Assembly: GCA_964529305.1 (NCBI GenBank)
Contig: CAZGUX010000103.1
Coordinates: 1-64,000, forward strand
Direction of reading: 5' to 3'
DNA length: 64,000 nt
Source of the DNA: CAZGUX01 sp964529305
Lineage (GTDB): Bacteria; Acidobacteriota; Terriglobia; Bryobacterales; Bryobacteraceae
Positions 33,723 to 41,833 of the stretch are shown here, one piece after another. The notes below the pieces were generated by a model. It did not search any database, was not told where the DNA came from, and saw only the letters and a list, made by a program, of their open reading frames with translations. Both the position numbers and the translations under genes were made by a program. Position 1 is the stretch's first letter. Each line of letters begins with the position of its first letter.

Positions 33723-34700
33723 TCAAATCGTCGGTATGTTTCGGACCGCGTTGTACAATTCATACATCGTCCGGAAGTGCTTAGATCCAGTCAACAGGAC
33801 AGATGCGACATGCTCCCAGTCGTGTGGGAACGAAGGCTGCTTGCCATAGTGAATGACGTTGCGGGCGTCCCGAAGCGTGTCTGACCACGACAGGGCGATT
33901 CGCAAGTCGTCAACCGTAACACCGCTGACGTTCCGCAGCGTCTTGTATTCCTTGTGGTTCGATTCCCAGTGATTGTGGATCGCCCGCAACTTCCTCGCAA
34001 AAGACGTGTAAGGATCATCCAGTTCACTTCGCAATTTAGCCGATGGACTTGATTGCGGGAGAATGTCCGCCAAGGCCTTGCCTAATTCAATCCACGCACC
34101 TTCCGAACCCTTGCCGAGCATGACTATACAGGCCATGTACAGTTCCGCGCGGAAGCATCTCACGGCCTCCTTAAGTGATTCCTGAACTTCGGGGTGCGGT
34201 ACCAGCGGCATCAGGTCTTGCAAGTACAGGTCAGGGTCAGTCAACAGGAAACCCGTGGTGTCGCACTTGGACCGCCAGACGGTATGCGGGAAAAAGACCG
34301 GCTGCACCCAACTAAAGTCATGGTTCCCGGTTGTACCGCTGCCGTGGCTCATTGTAGTGAGCGTCACGTCCAGTCCAATTCTGTCAATAGCGCTGTTGGG
34401 AAAGAGGGTGCCGGCATGGACAAGTTGCCAAACGGCTTCGACAGCATTCAGATACCACGAAATATAGTTGCCGACCTTCTGAATTTGCTGGATCGCATCG
34501 TCCTGTCGAGTGTTGACCAACTTCGGCATTTCAGCGCCCGTCTCTTTAAGCGCCTCCCGAATCACATTGGCCGTGTTCCCCGGCTGTTCAGAGAAGTGCT
34601 TCAAGATCCAGCCCTTCATCATCGCGATCGCCTGGTGGTTGACGTGAATCTGCTCCCGGACAATCCGGTCGACCTCGTCGTCACTAAGTACAGGCTGCAT
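33723..34700 (-). CDS. Hypothetical protein, lower GC, possible HEPN-type C-terminus
   Basis: A 325-residue cytoplasmic protein I do not recognise. Its GC content is visibly lower than its neighbours (near 53% in the part counted), and it sits downstream of tRNA-Lys on the same strand, a common place for acquired genes. The C-terminus has RDARNVIHYG (Arg277 to His284), which fits the Rx4-6H catalytic motif of HEPN ribonucleases found in abortive-infection and toxin proteins. The preceding helices (DLRIALSWSDTLRDARN) fit that fold. This is a weak match. No duplicated tRNA end or integrase is seen nearby. Confidence 0.5.
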   Translation of the reverse strand: MQPVLSDDEVDRIVREQIHVNHQAIAMMKGWILKHFSEQPGNTANVIREALKETGAEMPKLVNTRQDDAIQQIQKVGNYISWYLNAVEAVWQLVHAGTLFPNSAIDRIGLDVTLTTMSHGSGTTGNHDFSWVQPVFFPHTVWRSKCDTTGFLLTDPDLYLQDLMPLVPHPEVQESLKEAVRCFRAELYMACIVMLGKGSEGAWIELGKALADILPQSSPSAKLRSELDDPYTSFARKLRAIHNHWESNHKEYKTLRNVSGVTVDDLRIALSWSDTLRDARNVIHYGKQPSFPHDWEHVASVLLTGSKHFRTMYELYNAVRNIPTI

Positions 34701-34920
34701 AGGCTGATTTTAAGGCAATGGCGGGGTCTACAGTAGCAGCAACCAACAGCGGAGAGTGGCCCGGGGGATTGGTGCGGTGCCTCGGGCCTTGTCAGACTCA
34801 GCGAACGTTTAGGTTCGATCAGATCTACCCATCGGAGTTCGACCATGCGACTCAGCGCTCAGTTCTTACGCCCAGCCCGGTTCTAAATCTAGATGAGGCT
34901 GGTACCAAAGTGGGCACACC

Positions 34921-34938
34921 ACCCGCCCGGAGGCGGGT
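34921..34938. repeat. GC-rich hairpin
   Basis: ACCCGCC and GGCGGGT form a perfect 7-bp stem with loop CGGA. It lies just past the 3' end of the tRNA-Lys gene and may help end or process that transcript. No T-tract follows on either strand. Confidence 0.4.
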
Positions 34939-34966
34939 CCATCGATCTTCAACTGATTGACTTGGA

Positions 34967-35042
34967 TGGTGAGCCGGGCGGGGCTCGAACCCGCGACCCT
35001 CAGATTAAAAGTCTGATGCTCTACCAACTGAGCTACCGGCCC
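34967..35042 (-). tRNA. tRNA-Lys (anticodon TTT)
   Basis: A complete cloverleaf: acceptor arms GGGCCGG and CCGGCTC (one G-U pair), D-arm AGCTCAGTTGGTAGAGC, anticodon arm TCAGACTTTTAATCTGA with TTT, and T-arm GCGGGTTCGAGCCCCGC. The CCA end is encoded at 34967-34969. Confidence 0.97.
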
Positions 35043-35090
35043 GACTTTTGCGGAGTAATGGCGAGGGCTGTCTTCTTCAACATACCACGA

Positions 35091-35096
35091 TAGAAT
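35091..35096 (+). promoter_or_regulatory. -10-like box TAGAAT, leaderless start
   Basis: TAGAAT ends 7 nt before the ATG at 35103, so the predicted transcription start is the A of the start codon. Confidence 0.45.
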
Positions 35097-35102
35097 TGGG
35101 GC

Positions 35103-36698
35103 ATGCCCCAACCTGTCGTCCTCGTGGCGAATGGAGACTTGCGTCTCTCCGCCAATCAGAAGTGCTGGCCTGCCCAGCAACACGCCGAGGAAGCGGTGAT
35201 GGCTGCCATTCGCAAGGCGGGCTTCGATGTCCGGCGAGGACACGAATACGACCCCGTCAAGCAGCACGGATTCATCGATAGCCAGCGCCGCGGAATGGAA
35301 GTCTTCCGCGCAATTCCGCTCGACGCCCCGCTCGTCGTCGTCGAAGCAGTGTGGCAGTATAGCCATCATCTCTTACACGGTCTTTATTCCCATCAGGGTC
35401 CCATCCTCACCGTCGCCAACTGGAGCGGACAGTGGCCTGGCCTGGTGGGCATGCTCAACCTCAACGGCTCGCTCACCAAGGCCGGCGTTTCCTATAGCTC
35501 GCTTTGGAGCGTCGATTTCACCGACGAGTTCTTCGTCTCCAACCTCACCAAGTGGCTCAACGGCCATGCGGTGGTTCACGACACCAGTCATGCGCGGCCG
35601 TTCGACGGAACCGGCGTGCCGGCGAAGGCTCGCGAACTGGGCGCGCGCCTGGCCGCCGAACTTCGCCGCAACAAGGCCATCATGGGCGTGTTCGACGAGG
35701 GCTGCATGGGGATGTACAACGCCATCATCCCCGACGAACTCCTGCACCGCACCGGCGTGTTCAAGGAACGGCTGAGCCAGTCGGCGCTCTACGCCGAGAT
35801 GCAGAACGTGCCGGACCCGGAGGCGCTCGCCGTCCGCTCCTGGCTGGATGCCAAAGGCATGCAATTCCGCTTTGGCCCCAACCCCGAGACCGACCTGACC
35901 CCCGAACAGATCCTGGACCAGTGCAAGATGTACATCGCTGCGCTCCGCATTGCCGACGACTTCGGTTGCGACACCATCGGCATTCAATACCAGCAGGGCC
36001 TGAAAGACTTGGCCCCGGCGTCGGACCTGGCCGAAGGTCTGCTCAACAACGTCGACCGGCCTCCGGTGACCGCTCGCGGCAATGGCCGCGTGCTGTACGA
36101 AGGCAAGGCGCTACCTCACTTCAACGAAGTCGACGAGTGCGCCGGTCTCGACGGCCTGGTGACCAATCGTATCTGGACCTCTCTGGGCTTCGATCCGGAG
36201 AATACGCTCCACGATGTCCGATACGGCGAAGAGTACAACGGGCAGTTCGTGTGGGTGCTCGAGATCTCGGGCGCGGCCCCGCCGCAACACTTCATCGGAG
36301 GCTACGCCGGGACGGTGAGCGAGCGGCAACCGCCGATGTATTTCCGGTTGGGCGGCGGCACAGTGAAAGGCGTCAGCAAGCCGGGCGAGGTGGTGTGGAG
36401 CCGGGTGTTTGTCGATGACGGAGTCCTGAAGGCCGATCTCGGTCTGGCCCAAGTGGTCGAGTTGCCGAAAGAGGAGACCGAGCGCCGCTGGAACATCACC
36501 ACGCCGCAGTGGCCGGTGATGCACGCCGTCACGCGCGGCGTGAGCCGCGATCAACTGATGGCCCGCCACAAGTCGAATCACATTCAGGTGGCGTATGCTC
36601 CCGACCTTGCCGGCGCGCGACTGGCGCTCGCGGCCAAAGCGTCGGCCTTCCGCGAGATGGGCCTCGAAGTCGCCCTCTGCGGCGACGTTGCCGGATAA
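35103..36698 (+). CDS. L-fucose/L-arabinose isomerase-like protein
   Basis: A 531-residue cytoplasmic protein with no signal peptide. It matches the L-fucose isomerase-like superfamily: an alternating alpha/beta N-half (VVLVANGDLRLSANQKCW, VVVEAVWQYSHHLL, ILTVANWSGQWPGLVGMLN), a FDEGCMGMYNAIIPDELL block supplying candidate metal-binding Glu and Asp, and DDFGCDTIGIQYQQG. The length fits the family, and the distant relatives include proteins with unknown ketol-isomerase substrates. It lies 21 nt upstream of the antiporter gene, probably in one unit. A GH29 fucosidase elsewhere in the window would release fucose, a possible functional link. Confidence 0.75.
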   Translation: MPQPVVLVANGDLRLSANQKCWPAQQHAEEAVMAAIRKAGFDVRRGHEYDPVKQHGFIDSQRRGMEVFRAIPLDAPLVVVEAVWQYSHHLLHGLYSHQGPILTVANWSGQWPGLVGMLNLNGSLTKAGVSYSSLWSVDFTDEFFVSNLTKWLNGHAVVHDTSHARPFDGTGVPAKARELGARLAAELRRNKAIMGVFDEGCMGMYNAIIPDELLHRTGVFKERLSQSALYAEMQNVPDPEALAVRSWLDAKGMQFRFGPNPETDLTPEQILDQCKMYIAALRIADDFGCDTIGIQYQQGLKDLAPASDLAEGLLNNVDRPPVTARGNGRVLYEGKALPHFNEVDECAGLDGLVTNRIWTSLGFDPENTLHDVRYGEEYNGQFVWVLEISGAAPPQHFIGGYAGTVSERQPPMYFRLGGGTVKGVSKPGEVVWSRVFVDDGVLKADLGLAQVVELPKEETERRWNITTPQWPVMHAVTRGVSRDQLMARHKSNHIQVAYAPDLAGARLALAAKASAFREMGLEVALCGDVAG

Positions 36699-36719
36699 AA
36701 AAGATCCCCGCGCGGCCGG

Positions 36720-38009
36720 ATGCCACTTCTACTCCTACTCCCTCTGGTTGGGGCTCCGGCCGCGCTCGGCGCCGTCGAAGGGCAGCCTTCGATCAGCGTC
36801 GTGCTGCTCCAATTCATCCTGCTGCTGGCCGCCGCCAAGATCGCCGGCGAAGGCATGGAACGCCTCGGCCAGCCTGCCGTCCTGGGAGAACTCCTCGCCG
36901 GAGTCCTGATCGGCAATCTCCACCTGGTGGGAATCCCGTTCGCCGAATCGGCGCGCCATTCCCGCGATCTCGAGATCTTTGCCGAACTGGGCGTGATCCT
37001 GTTGCTGTTTGAAGTAGGTCTTGAATCGCACTTGAAGGAATTGACGGAGGTCGGGCTCTCGGCGCTGATCGTGGCGACGGTAGGCGTGGTGGCTCCGAGC
37101 GCGCTGGGGTATTGGGTCTCGGCCTGGTTCCTTCCGGCGGAAGCCTGGTACGTCCATTTGTTCGTGGGTACGACGCTGGCGGCGACGAGCGTCGGGATCA
37201 CGGCACGAGTCCTGAAGGACCTGGGCCGGACCGAAGCCAAGGAATCCCGCATTATTCTGGGCGCCGCGGTCGTGGACGACGTGCTGGGCCTGGTGGTCCT
37301 GGCGGTCGTCTCCGGGCTGGTGACGTCGATCGGGGCCACCGGCCGGGCGCAGGTGGCGGCCGGTCCGGTCGTATGGATCATCGCCAAGTCGGTGCTGTTC
37401 CTGGCCGCGGCCATTGTCCTGAGCCGCCTGATCCAGGTGAACCTGGCCCGCTGGGGATCGCGTTTCCGGGTCCCGGGTGTTGGCCTGATCATCGCGATCA
37501 CGCACTGTTTCTCGCTCGCCGCTCTGGCCGGTTGGGTGGGCCTGGCGCCCATCGTCGGCGCCTTCGCCGCGGGTTTAGTGCTGGAAGAGAGCGACTATGA
37601 ACTCTACCGGCAGCGCGGTGAATTGCCCATCGCGACGCTGGTGAAGCCGATCTCGACTCTGTTCGTGCCGGTCTTCTTCGTGATGATGGGATTCAAAGTG
37701 GACCTGGCGGTTTTCGGAGTAGGAGGCACGCTAGGGCTGGCATTTCTATTGACCGTGGCCGCGGTGGCCGGCAAGCAAGTCTGCGCGCTGGGCGTCGTCG
37801 AACGCGGTCTCGACCGGCTGACGGTGGGATTGGGCATGATCCCTCGCGGCGAAGTGGGGTTGATCTTTGTCGGACTGGGGGGATCGTTGCTGGTGTCCGG
37901 CAAGCCGGTCCTGCCCGCCGCCGCGGTCTCGGCGCTGATCGTGATGGTGATGGCGACCACGCTGATGACGCCGCCGCTGCTGAAATGGGCCTTCTCCCGC
38001 AAGCGGTAG
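36720..38009 (+). CDS. Kef/CPA2-type cation:proton antiporter
   Basis: A 429-residue inner-membrane protein with about 12 hydrophobic spans across its length. Family features include GQPAVLGELLAGVLIGN near residue 50, LFEVGLESHL near 100, the GTTLAATSVGITARVLKDLG helix and the AAVVDDVLGLVVLA helix with paired Asp residues that carry ions in CPA2 exchangers. There is no C-terminal RCK/TrkA domain, so it is a stand-alone exchanger of Na+ or K+ for protons. It follows the isomerase-like gene by 21 nt. Confidence 0.9.
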   Translation: MPLLLLLPLVGAPAALGAVEGQPSISVVLLQFILLLAAAKIAGEGMERLGQPAVLGELLAGVLIGNLHLVGIPFAESARHSRDLEIFAELGVILLLFEVGLESHLKELTEVGLSALIVATVGVVAPSALGYWVSAWFLPAEAWYVHLFVGTTLAATSVGITARVLKDLGRTEAKESRIILGAAVVDDVLGLVVLAVVSGLVTSIGATGRAQVAAGPVVWIIAKSVLFLAAAIVLSRLIQVNLARWGSRFRVPGVGLIIAITHCFSLAALAGWVGLAPIVGAFAAGLVLEESDYELYRQRGELPIATLVKPISTLFVPVFFVMMGFKVDLAVFGVGGTLGLAFLLTVAAVAGKQVCALGVVERGLDRLTVGLGMIPRGEVGLIFVGLGGSLLVSGKPVLPAAAVSALIVMVMATTLMTPPLLKWAFSRKR

Positions 38010-38025
38010 ACGGCTGGCCGGATGC

Positions 38026-38031
38026 TACAAT
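38026..38031 (+). promoter_or_regulatory. -10 box of tRNA-Leu
   Basis: TACAAT lies 25 nt before the first base of the tRNA, which predicts a leader of about 19 nt. Confidence 0.45.
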
Positions 38032-38056
38032 CTGGAGCGGAATCACGTCTCTTCGT

Positions 38057-38143
38057 GCGAGCGTGGCGGAATTGGCAGACGCACTGGATTTAGGTTCCAG
38101 CGCCCGCAAGGGCATGGGAGTTCGACCCTCCCCGTTCGCACCA
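38057..38143 (+). tRNA. tRNA-Leu (anticodon TAG)
   Basis: A class II tRNA of 87 nt: acceptor GCGAGCG/CGTTCGC with one G-U pair, anticodon arm CTGGATTTAGGTTCCAG with TAG, a variable arm (CGCCCGCAAGGGCAT), T-arm GGGAGTTCGACCCTCCC and an encoded CCA. Confidence 0.97.
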
Positions 38144-38199
38144 GTGCCCCCAGCAGACACTCTTCGGCGACTGAAATCCGGCCGAACGGATGATCAGGC

Positions 38200-39813
38200 T
38201 TACGCCATCCAGCGGATGCCCTCCACCGTATCGCCGTCGTTGTGCGGGCTCACCAGCAACGCGCTCAGGTCGGTCGGCGCGCGCAGCGCCTCCACGCGGA
38301 ACGTCAGCAGGTTCTCGCCCGGCTTCAATTCCACGGCTTGCTGGAACTGCCCGATGCGGTACTTGGTCCGGTTCTCCGCCGCCATCACCTGCTCGCCGTT
38401 CAACGTCGCCGTGACCTTGCCCCGCGCGCCGACCCACAGGAACGACTTGCGGTGTCCTTCCGCCTGGACCTTCACGGCGGCGCCGAACACGGTGCCCGGG
38501 GCCACGCTTCCGCCGGCCCACGGGTCGAAGTGCAGCGTATCGGTCGGAATCGTCTGCTTCGCCCACGACGACAGCGGCGCGTTCGGGTCCCGCGTGAGGC
38601 GCCACTCGCGGTTGCCGCGTCCGTACCAGTTCTTCGGTTTTCCCCACCGCCGCACATAGCGGTCCAGTTCCTCGCCCACGACTTCGATTTTCCGCAAATC
38701 CAGCGTCCCCATGCCGCGCTGCTGCGCCATCTGGAGGAACTCCATATCCTGCTCGTTGAAACCCATCAGGCGGGCGGCCAGCGCGTCGCCGGCAACTGAA
38801 TCCTCGCCCGCGAAGATCAGGTTGCTGCGGATCATCTGGTCGGCGATGTCGATGTTGTGTTCGTGATATTGCAGGCCGCGCAACGCGTCCACCACCACGT
38901 AATCCGGCGGGTGGAACGAGGCCAGGTCCGTAATGAATGGGCAGATGCGGCCTTCCACCGAGTGTTGGCTGTGCAGGTTCGCATTGTGGAACGCGCCCGG
39001 AATCGCGTACGCCTCGCGTGGCGCGGTGCCCACGTAGTTCTTCAGGCAGCACGTGATCCCGCTCTGCAGGTGGACCTTCATCACCGGCACCGAGATCAGG
39101 AAATCGCAGTTGCAGATCGTGTTGGTGACGAAATAGTCGGGCCGCCCGCCGAAAGCGCCCACTCCGTTCGGCGACCTGGCCACATCGATCCGCCGGAACT
39201 TGCCGCCCGGATCGCGGATGGCGTCGTAGCTGAGGTCGACGTAGTCGAATTTCTTGCCGGGAAACTCCCGCTGCGTTTCGGCGATCATCTCGCCCAGAGA
39301 ACCCCGGAACCCCGGGAACTCCTCGGCTCCCCAATCGAAGGTGCGCGCGTCGACATGCACCCCGTCCTGCGTGCAGACATTGTCTTTTTCGGGGTCGCCC
39401 GGCCGCCGGTAGCTGCCGCCCTCGGCCACGGTAATGCGCGCGGCCTTGGAACGAGAGGCGACATATTCGAGCACGGCCTTCGTGACGCGGAAGTCGGTGA
39501 CGTCGCCGGTCCGGTAGAACGGATTCAGCCGCAGTCCAACGATATTGGGCTTGATCACCACCCACGACCCCGGCTTGATTTTCGCCTCCAGGCTACCGGC
39601 GCGCGGCCGGCCATATTCGATGGCCTTCCACACCATGTCGCGGACTTTGGGGTAGTCGAGCGGATCTTCCGGACTCGCCGGATGCCGCAGCCGCGAGTGG
39701 GTGGACGGCACCAATCCGAATCGAATCTTGTCCCCTCCGCGATTACCCGCCCAGAGCGAGACCGGGAGGGCGGAAGAAGCGAGTAGAAAATGACGGCGGC
39801 TGAGGGTCCTCAT
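38200..39813 (-). CDS. Exported DUF362 protein
   Basis: A 537-residue protein with a TAT-type signal (MRTLSRRHFLLASSALPVSL). The DUF362 domain spans roughly 30-350: WVVIKPNIVGLRLNP, a VAEGGSYRRPGD block, SVPVMKVHLQSGITCCLKN with paired cysteines, FITDLASFHPPDYVVVDALRGL and FAGEDSVAGDALAARLMGF. A beta-rich C-terminal domain (~400-537) contains KVTATLNGEQVMAAEN. DUF362 proteins are uncharacterised; some relatives are iron-sulfur proteins, but no ferredoxin domain is present here. There are no adjacent partner genes on its strand. Confidence 0.85.
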   Translation of the reverse strand: MRTLSRRHFLLASSALPVSLWAGNRGGDKIRFGLVPSTHSRLRHPASPEDPLDYPKVRDMVWKAIEYGRPRAGSLEAKIKPGSWVVIKPNIVGLRLNPFYRTGDVTDFRVTKAVLEYVASRSKAARITVAEGGSYRRPGDPEKDNVCTQDGVHVDARTFDWGAEEFPGFRGSLGEMIAETQREFPGKKFDYVDLSYDAIRDPGGKFRRIDVARSPNGVGAFGGRPDYFVTNTICNCDFLISVPVMKVHLQSGITCCLKNYVGTAPREAYAIPGAFHNANLHSQHSVEGRICPFITDLASFHPPDYVVVDALRGLQYHEHNIDIADQMIRSNLIFAGEDSVAGDALAARLMGFNEQDMEFLQMAQQRGMGTLDLRKIEVVGEELDRYVRRWGKPKNWYGRGNREWRLTRDPNAPLSSWAKQTIPTDTLHFDPWAGGSVAPGTVFGAAVKVQAEGHRKSFLWVGARGKVTATLNGEQVMAAENRTKYRIGQFQQAVELKPGENLLTFRVEALRAPTDLSALLVSPHNDGDTVEGIRWMA

Positions 39814-39821
39814 GCCCTCTC

Positions 39822-39827
39822 TATATA
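39822..39827 (-). promoter_or_regulatory. -10-like box TATATA, near-leaderless start
   Basis: TATATA on the minus strand ends 9 nt before the ATG at 39813. A TTGACA at 39837-39842 (minus) is only 9 nt further upstream, too close to act as its -35. Confidence 0.4.
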
Positions 39828-39954
39828 CCTTCGGAGTGTCAAATGGAAGGGGGCCGGGTAGCGCTGGCTGAGGCAGGTTGCCGCCCAGTGCGGCTGCTTG
39901 TTTCGACCCGGCGCTGGCGCGGCTGCAATGCTCAGTGATGCACCCGACCCGCTC

Positions 39955-41274
39955 TCAGTTCCCTTCCGCAAGCGTCGTCTCCGCGGGTTCGCGCTTTTCC
40001 CAATACGCCCGGAACTCCGGCTTGGTGTCGAGCAGAATCTCACGGATCGCCTGGCGGTCCGCCGCGCTGAGATGAGCGAAGGTCTTGCTGGCGTCCTCGC
40101 CGCTCAGCACTTCGTACAGTCGCCGGTAGGCGTGCTCTTTGACCGCCGCCGGCAACTGATCAAACGCGTCACTGTAAATCAGAAAGCTGGCCGGGTAGCG
40201 GAACAGACGCTTTTCGAGATCCAGATCCCGCAGCGAGCGCCCCTTGCGGTCGTGGGGCCCCTGCTTCGAGAAGTCCCTGGTGAACTCAGAAGTACCCCGC
40301 ACCTTGCCTTTCAGCGGCACTTCGTCGCTGAACAGCAGATACTGCACCATCGCCTCGGCCGGCCCGAACACCCGGCGCCTGGTCGAATCGGTCCACTCGC
40401 CCGAACGCCCCAGCGCCTTGTCCATGGAGGCCTGCACTTCGAGCGCGATCCGCGCTTCGTAGTTAGCCCTGGTGATCAGGTTGTGCAAGTGCGCCTGGTG
40501 TTCCAACACCATCAGGGCCACGATGTCCGAATGCGGTGTCAGGTACGGGCGCACATCCACAATCTTGGCCAGATCCACGACATTGGCCCCTTGGGTCAGA
40601 TCCATCGCCTCCGGGTTCTTCTCCCGCAGAAAGGTGTTGCCCATGTGCACGTCGTTGGCGTGGGTGCCGCTGACGTACCACCCGCCCCACCGTTCCTTCA
40701 TCGGGCTGGCGTGGTTGGTGACGAAGCCTCCGGCCTGAAACACCGGATAGCCGTCCGTCGCCGTGTAGACCGAGCGCAGCATGTGGCCGGGCACGCCTTG
40801 CGTCTTCGGGGAGGCGTGGCACTGCAGGCACTCGTCGCGCCGGATGAACTTCGGTTTGCCGGCCGGCGTCTGGTCGAGCGTGTAGAAGATCCCGCCTTTG
40901 CGCGGATCGACTGAGGAAATCTCCACGACATCGCCGTCCTGCACCCAACCCACGTAAACGTCGTCGCTGAAATAGACGGCCCGCGGTGTCTGCGGCGTGA
41001 TGCGCTGCAATTGAAAGCTGGTCTTGGAGAAGACCAGCATCTGCGACGAGACCGGCACGCCCAGATGCTTCAGCGCGCTCGGCAGGTAACCGTGCACATC
41101 GTCCCACCGGAGCCGGACTTCGCCGCGGTCGATGCGCCGCTGGAGGCGCGCGACCGGGTCCTCGAGATCCTGGTTGTTGTTGTAGCCGATGACGGGGTCA
41201 TCGACCCCCAAAATGTAGGAACTCTGCGCCAGCGCGGCGGCCGCAACGGTGGGAATCAGGAGCCACTTCTTCAT
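39955..41274 (-). CDS. Exported monohaem c-type cytochrome of unknown family
   Basis: A 439-residue protein starting at the ATG at 41274, which overlaps the stop of the Rrf2 gene and follows AGGAG. A signal peptide (MKKWLLIPTVAAAALA) precedes one haem-c site, CLQCH at 149-153 in RRDECLQCHASPKT. Many conserved histidines occur (HMLRSVYTATDG, HNLITRAN), which could supply a second ligand. The middle and C-terminal parts match no family I know. Coupling to an Rrf2 regulator suggests redox- or NO-controlled expression. Confidence 0.72.
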   Translation of the reverse strand: MKKWLLIPTVAAAALAQSSYILGVDDPVIGYNNNQDLEDPVARLQRRIDRGEVRLRWDDVHGYLPSALKHLGVPVSSQMLVFSKTSFQLQRITPQTPRAVYFSDDVYVGWVQDGDVVEISSVDPRKGGIFYTLDQTPAGKPKFIRRDECLQCHASPKTQGVPGHMLRSVYTATDGYPVFQAGGFVTNHASPMKERWGGWYVSGTHANDVHMGNTFLREKNPEAMDLTQGANVVDLAKIVDVRPYLTPHSDIVALMVLEHQAHLHNLITRANYEARIALEVQASMDKALGRSGEWTDSTRRRVFGPAEAMVQYLLFSDEVPLKGKVRGTSEFTRDFSKQGPHDRKGRSLRDLDLEKRLFRYPASFLIYSDAFDQLPAAVKEHAYRRLYEVLSGEDASKTFAHLSAADRQAIREILLDTKPEFRAYWEKREPAETTLAEGN

Positions 41275-41735
41275 GACGAAACTCCTGCCGCCGCCAGGTC
41301 CATCAAGCCAATCGTTCTCCCTTCGCAGAGAGGACGAACATCGCCCGGGTCGGCCATGAGATCGGAAAGACGGGTCTGGCGGAATACGTTTTCGATGTGG
41401 GCGGCGGCTTCGTCCAGACGCCGGTGCAACGGGCACAGCGTTAGCCGGTGAGACTGTAGCTTGAGCGGGCACGAATGAATGCGACGGATCGGATCAACGG
41501 CATTGATCACGTCGAGAATCGAGATTTCGTCCACGCTTCGCGCCAACACGAATCCACCGTGCAATCCCCGGCCCGCCGTCACCAATCCGGCCTGTCCCAA
41601 TTGGCGCATCACCTTGGCCAGGTAATCCACCGGCACCTGAGTCGCCTCGGCAATCTGGTGCCGCGGTTGAGGCCCCGGAGTCTGCGCCAACCACGCCACC
41701 GCCCGCAACGCGTATTCCGCAGTTTGAGAGAACAT
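41271..41735 (-). CDS. Rrf2-family transcriptional regulator
   Basis: A 154-residue regulator. The winged HTH is at ~1-65 (MFSQTAEYALRAVAWLAQ, VPVDYLAKVMRQLGQAGLV, GRGLHGGF). Three cysteines (Cys89, Cys101 and Cys137) are placed as in the Fe-S-binding Rrf2 members IscR and NsrR, so it probably senses iron-sulfur status, oxygen or nitric oxide. It is the first gene of an operon with the cytochrome and is divergent from the cytochrome c/PQQ operon. The palindrome at 41744-41761 lies 9 nt ahead of its start and is the likely operator. Confidence 0.88.
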   Translation of the reverse strand: MFSQTAEYALRAVAWLAQTPGPQPRHQIAEATQVPVDYLAKVMRQLGQAGLVTAGRGLHGGFVLARSVDEISILDVINAVDPIRRIHSCPLKLQSHRLTLCPLHRRLDEAAAHIENVFRQTRLSDLMADPGDVRPLCEGRTIGLMDLAAAGVSS

Positions 41736-41743
41736 GGCTATTA

Positions 41744-41761
41744 GTGGATATCTTTATCCAC
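41744..41761. promoter_or_regulatory. Candidate Rrf2 operator palindrome
   Basis: GTGGATA-TCTT-TATCCAC is a perfect 7-bp inverted repeat with a 4-nt centre. It sits in the short divergent gap between the Rrf2 gene and the cytochrome c gene, where one site could control both operons. Its right half overlaps TTATCCACA (41754-41762), a consensus DnaA box; a single box is not taken as an origin. Confidence 0.55.
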
Positions 41762-41793
41762 AAATCATCTTTTGTCAAGCGACTTCATTTCTA

Positions 41794-41823
41794 TTGACCC
41801 TGATTCCTTTGCGGCAGTATGCT
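41794..41823 (+). promoter_or_regulatory. Sigma-70-type promoter of the cytochrome c/PQQ operon
   Basis: TTGACC (41794-41799) and TATGCT (41818-41823) are separated by 18 nt. The predicted start near 41830 leaves a leader of about 4 nt before the ATG at 41834. Confidence 0.6.
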
Positions 41824-41833
41824 GCTCATCATC

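Noticed and set aside
33650..35042. Integration of a genomic island at tRNA-Lys
   Set aside because: No duplicate of the tRNA 3' end and no integrase were found; only base composition and position suggest transfer.
41754..41762. Perfect consensus DnaA box TTATCCACA
   Set aside because: It is a single box, overlaps the promoter palindrome, and no replication genes are near, so it is not taken as an origin.
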